From the NCBI RefSeq assembly GCF_030453725.1, contig NZ_JAKDJU010000075.1, positions 1-14,585 of the forward strand: a DNA stretch of 14,585 nucleotides, given 5' to 3'. Below are positions 13,851 to 14,585 of this stretch, piece by piece. The notes beneath the pieces are model-generated. The model did no database searches, was not told the origin of the DNA, and saw only the letters and a list, made by a program, of their open reading frames with translations. A program made the position numbers and the translations under genes. Origin of the DNA: Brevibacterium picturae (lineage in GTDB: Bacteria > Actinomycetota > Actinomycetes > Actinomycetales > Brevibacteriaceae). Positions within the stretch are counted from its first letter, which is position 1, and each line of letters opens with the position of its first letter.

Positions 13851-13878
13851 ACAGTCACCAAAAGATGACGATTGAGAA

Positions 13879-13910
13879 CCTACTTTTAAAAAAGTCTTGA
13901 CAAAAGTAGG
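13879..13910. promoter_or_regulatory. AT-rich ROK-type operator between divergent genes
   Basis: CCTACTTTT (13879-13887) is the exact inverse of AAAAGTAGG (13902-13910), with a 14-bp spacer. Inside it, ACTTTT-AA-AAAAGT (13882-13895) forms a second palindrome, so three ACTTTT half-sites are present. The AT-rich run contrasts with the GC-rich surroundings and overlaps the TTGACA -35 box of the Gfo/Idh promoter. Confidence 0.85.
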
Positions 13911-13933
13911 CAATCTGACATCAGAATGGTTCA
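13897..13933 (+). promoter_or_regulatory. Promoter of the Gfo/Idh gene, probably leaderless
   Basis: TTGACA (13897-13902) matches the -35 consensus exactly. CAGAAT (13922-13927) is a fair -10, at a long 19-bp spacer. The -10 ends 5 nt before the ATG at 13933 and no ribosome site exists, so transcription probably starts at or next to the start codon. Confidence 0.55.
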
Positions 13934-14585
13934 TGGACACCGTTGCCCAGGCTTTCGCCCCTCCACTCCGTATCGGGATGCTGGGAGGCGGCTTCATGGC
14001 CCGTACACACACTCGGGCCGCCCGCGCTGCCGGAGCTCACCTCGATGTGATCGCGAGCTCGAAACCGGCCCGAAGCCGGAGAGCTGCAGCGGAGCTCGGC
14101 TACGAAACCTCCACGGCCGGTGACGATTTCTTCGACCGCGATCTCGATGTCGTCCATGTCTGCACCCCGAACACCTCCCACGCCGAACACGCGCTGCGGG
14201 CACTCGACGCGGGATTCCAGATCATCTGCGAGAAGCCGTTGGCCACCGATTCCACCGCCGCGCGCTCCATCGTCGACCGTGCAAAATCACTCGGATTGCG
14301 TGGAACCGTACCGTTCGTCTACCGCTATCACCCGATGGTCCGCGAGGCCCGCGCCCGCATCCGGCGAGGCGAAGCCGGGGCGCTGCTGACCATCGATGCC
14401 AGCTATCTGCAGGATTGGCTGCTGAGTGCCGAGGACGACAACTGGAGAGTCGACGCGGAATCCGGAGGGCCCTCCCGTGCGTTCGCAGACATCGGCTCCC
14501 ACCTCGTCGACCTCATCGAGTTCATCACCGACGAACGCATCGTGTCCTTGACCGCAACGACGAGAACCGTTCACCCTCGCCGAGG
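13933..14585 (+). CDS. Gfo/Idh/MocA family oxidoreductase (partial, runs off right edge)
   Basis: N-terminal 217 codons of an NAD(P)-dependent sugar or polyol dehydrogenase-like protein, open at the window end. The Rossmann fold starts at RIGMLGGGFMA (GGG at 18-20). The family catalytic lysine motif is EKPLA with K101, preceded by VVHVCTPNTSHAEHA. The C-terminal domain begins with the usual substrate-pocket stretch including FADIGSHLVDLIEF, with the Asp and His expected in the active site. The ATG at 13933 follows a -10-like CAGAAT directly and has no ribosome site, so I read it as leaderless. Glucose, inositol, and other sugar substrates are all possible. Control by the divergent ROK protein is likely. 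Confidence 0.9.
   Translation, partial: MDTVAQAFAPPLRIGMLGGGFMARTHTRAARAAGAHLDVIASSKPARSRRAAAELGYETSTAGDDFFDRDLDVVHVCTPNTSHAEHALRALDAGFQIICEKPLATDSTAARSIVDRAKSLGLRGTVPFVYRYHPMVREARARIRRGEAGALLTIDASYLQDWLLSAEDDNWRVDAESGGPSRAFADIGSHLVDLIEFITDERIVSLTATTRTVHPRR

Noticed and set aside
12947..13900. Plus-strand 317-codon frame opposite the ROK gene
   Set aside because: Antisense shadow with no motifs; it crosses the ROK start and repeat region.

Overview
This is a high-GC bacterial window. Promoters and starts look actinobacterial: GTG and TTG starts, GGAGG-type ribosome sites, and several genes with a -10 box directly before the ATG. The gene content (AceE-type E1 paralogue, exonuclease-less Pol I-like polymerase, ROK regulator, VanZ and DUF1772 proteins) fits Micrococcales. 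Brevibacterium or a relative is my best guess, but that is an inference from general knowledge, not a search.

Layout from left to right. 1-317 is a long upstream region with clustered inverted repeats and a strong leader hairpin. It precedes a transketolase/AceE-like E1 gene (318-2777), which has no E2 or E3 partner in view. A short convergent spacer of 12-bp repeats (2786-2833) separates it from a minus-strand TetR gene (2835-3392). That regulator faces an MFS transporter (3531-4820) across two copies of a GTGTACA-type palindrome. The transporter stop overlaps the start of a Pol I-like polymerase (4817-6658) by ATGA. A zinc alcohol dehydrogenase follows (6806-7882), then a convergent DUF1772 membrane protein (7888-8340). 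DUF1772 is divergent from a second TetR gene (8423-8983), with two CTAGC-NNN-GCTAG palindromes between them. A VanZ-like protein (9037-9501) and a convergent MarR gene (9576-10058) are separated by two 24-bp hairpin-forming repeats. The MarR gene is divergent from a VOC/glyoxalase-fold gene (10126-10500) over a nested CTGACAT palindrome. On the minus strand, a PhzF-like protein (11607-12446) is translationally coupled to an isoprenylcysteine-methyltransferase-type membrane protein (10504-11610). Last, a ROK repressor (12637-13824) faces a Gfo/Idh/MocA oxidoreductase that runs off the right edge (from 13933).

How it fits together. The window is mostly a chain of small, locally controlled modules: four regulators, each divergent from its presumed target with visible palindromes between (TetR/MFS, TetR/DUF1772, MarR/VOC, ROK/Gfo-Idh). 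Likely roles are efflux or uptake, small-molecule detoxification and redox, and sugar or polyol oxidation. I do not see a defence system, mobile element, CRISPR array, rRNA or tRNA. The points most worth a second look are the polymerase (degenerate exonuclease domain, altered nucleotide-binding residue, translation tied to a transporter), the E1 gene with its structured leader, and the well-resolved operator pairs.
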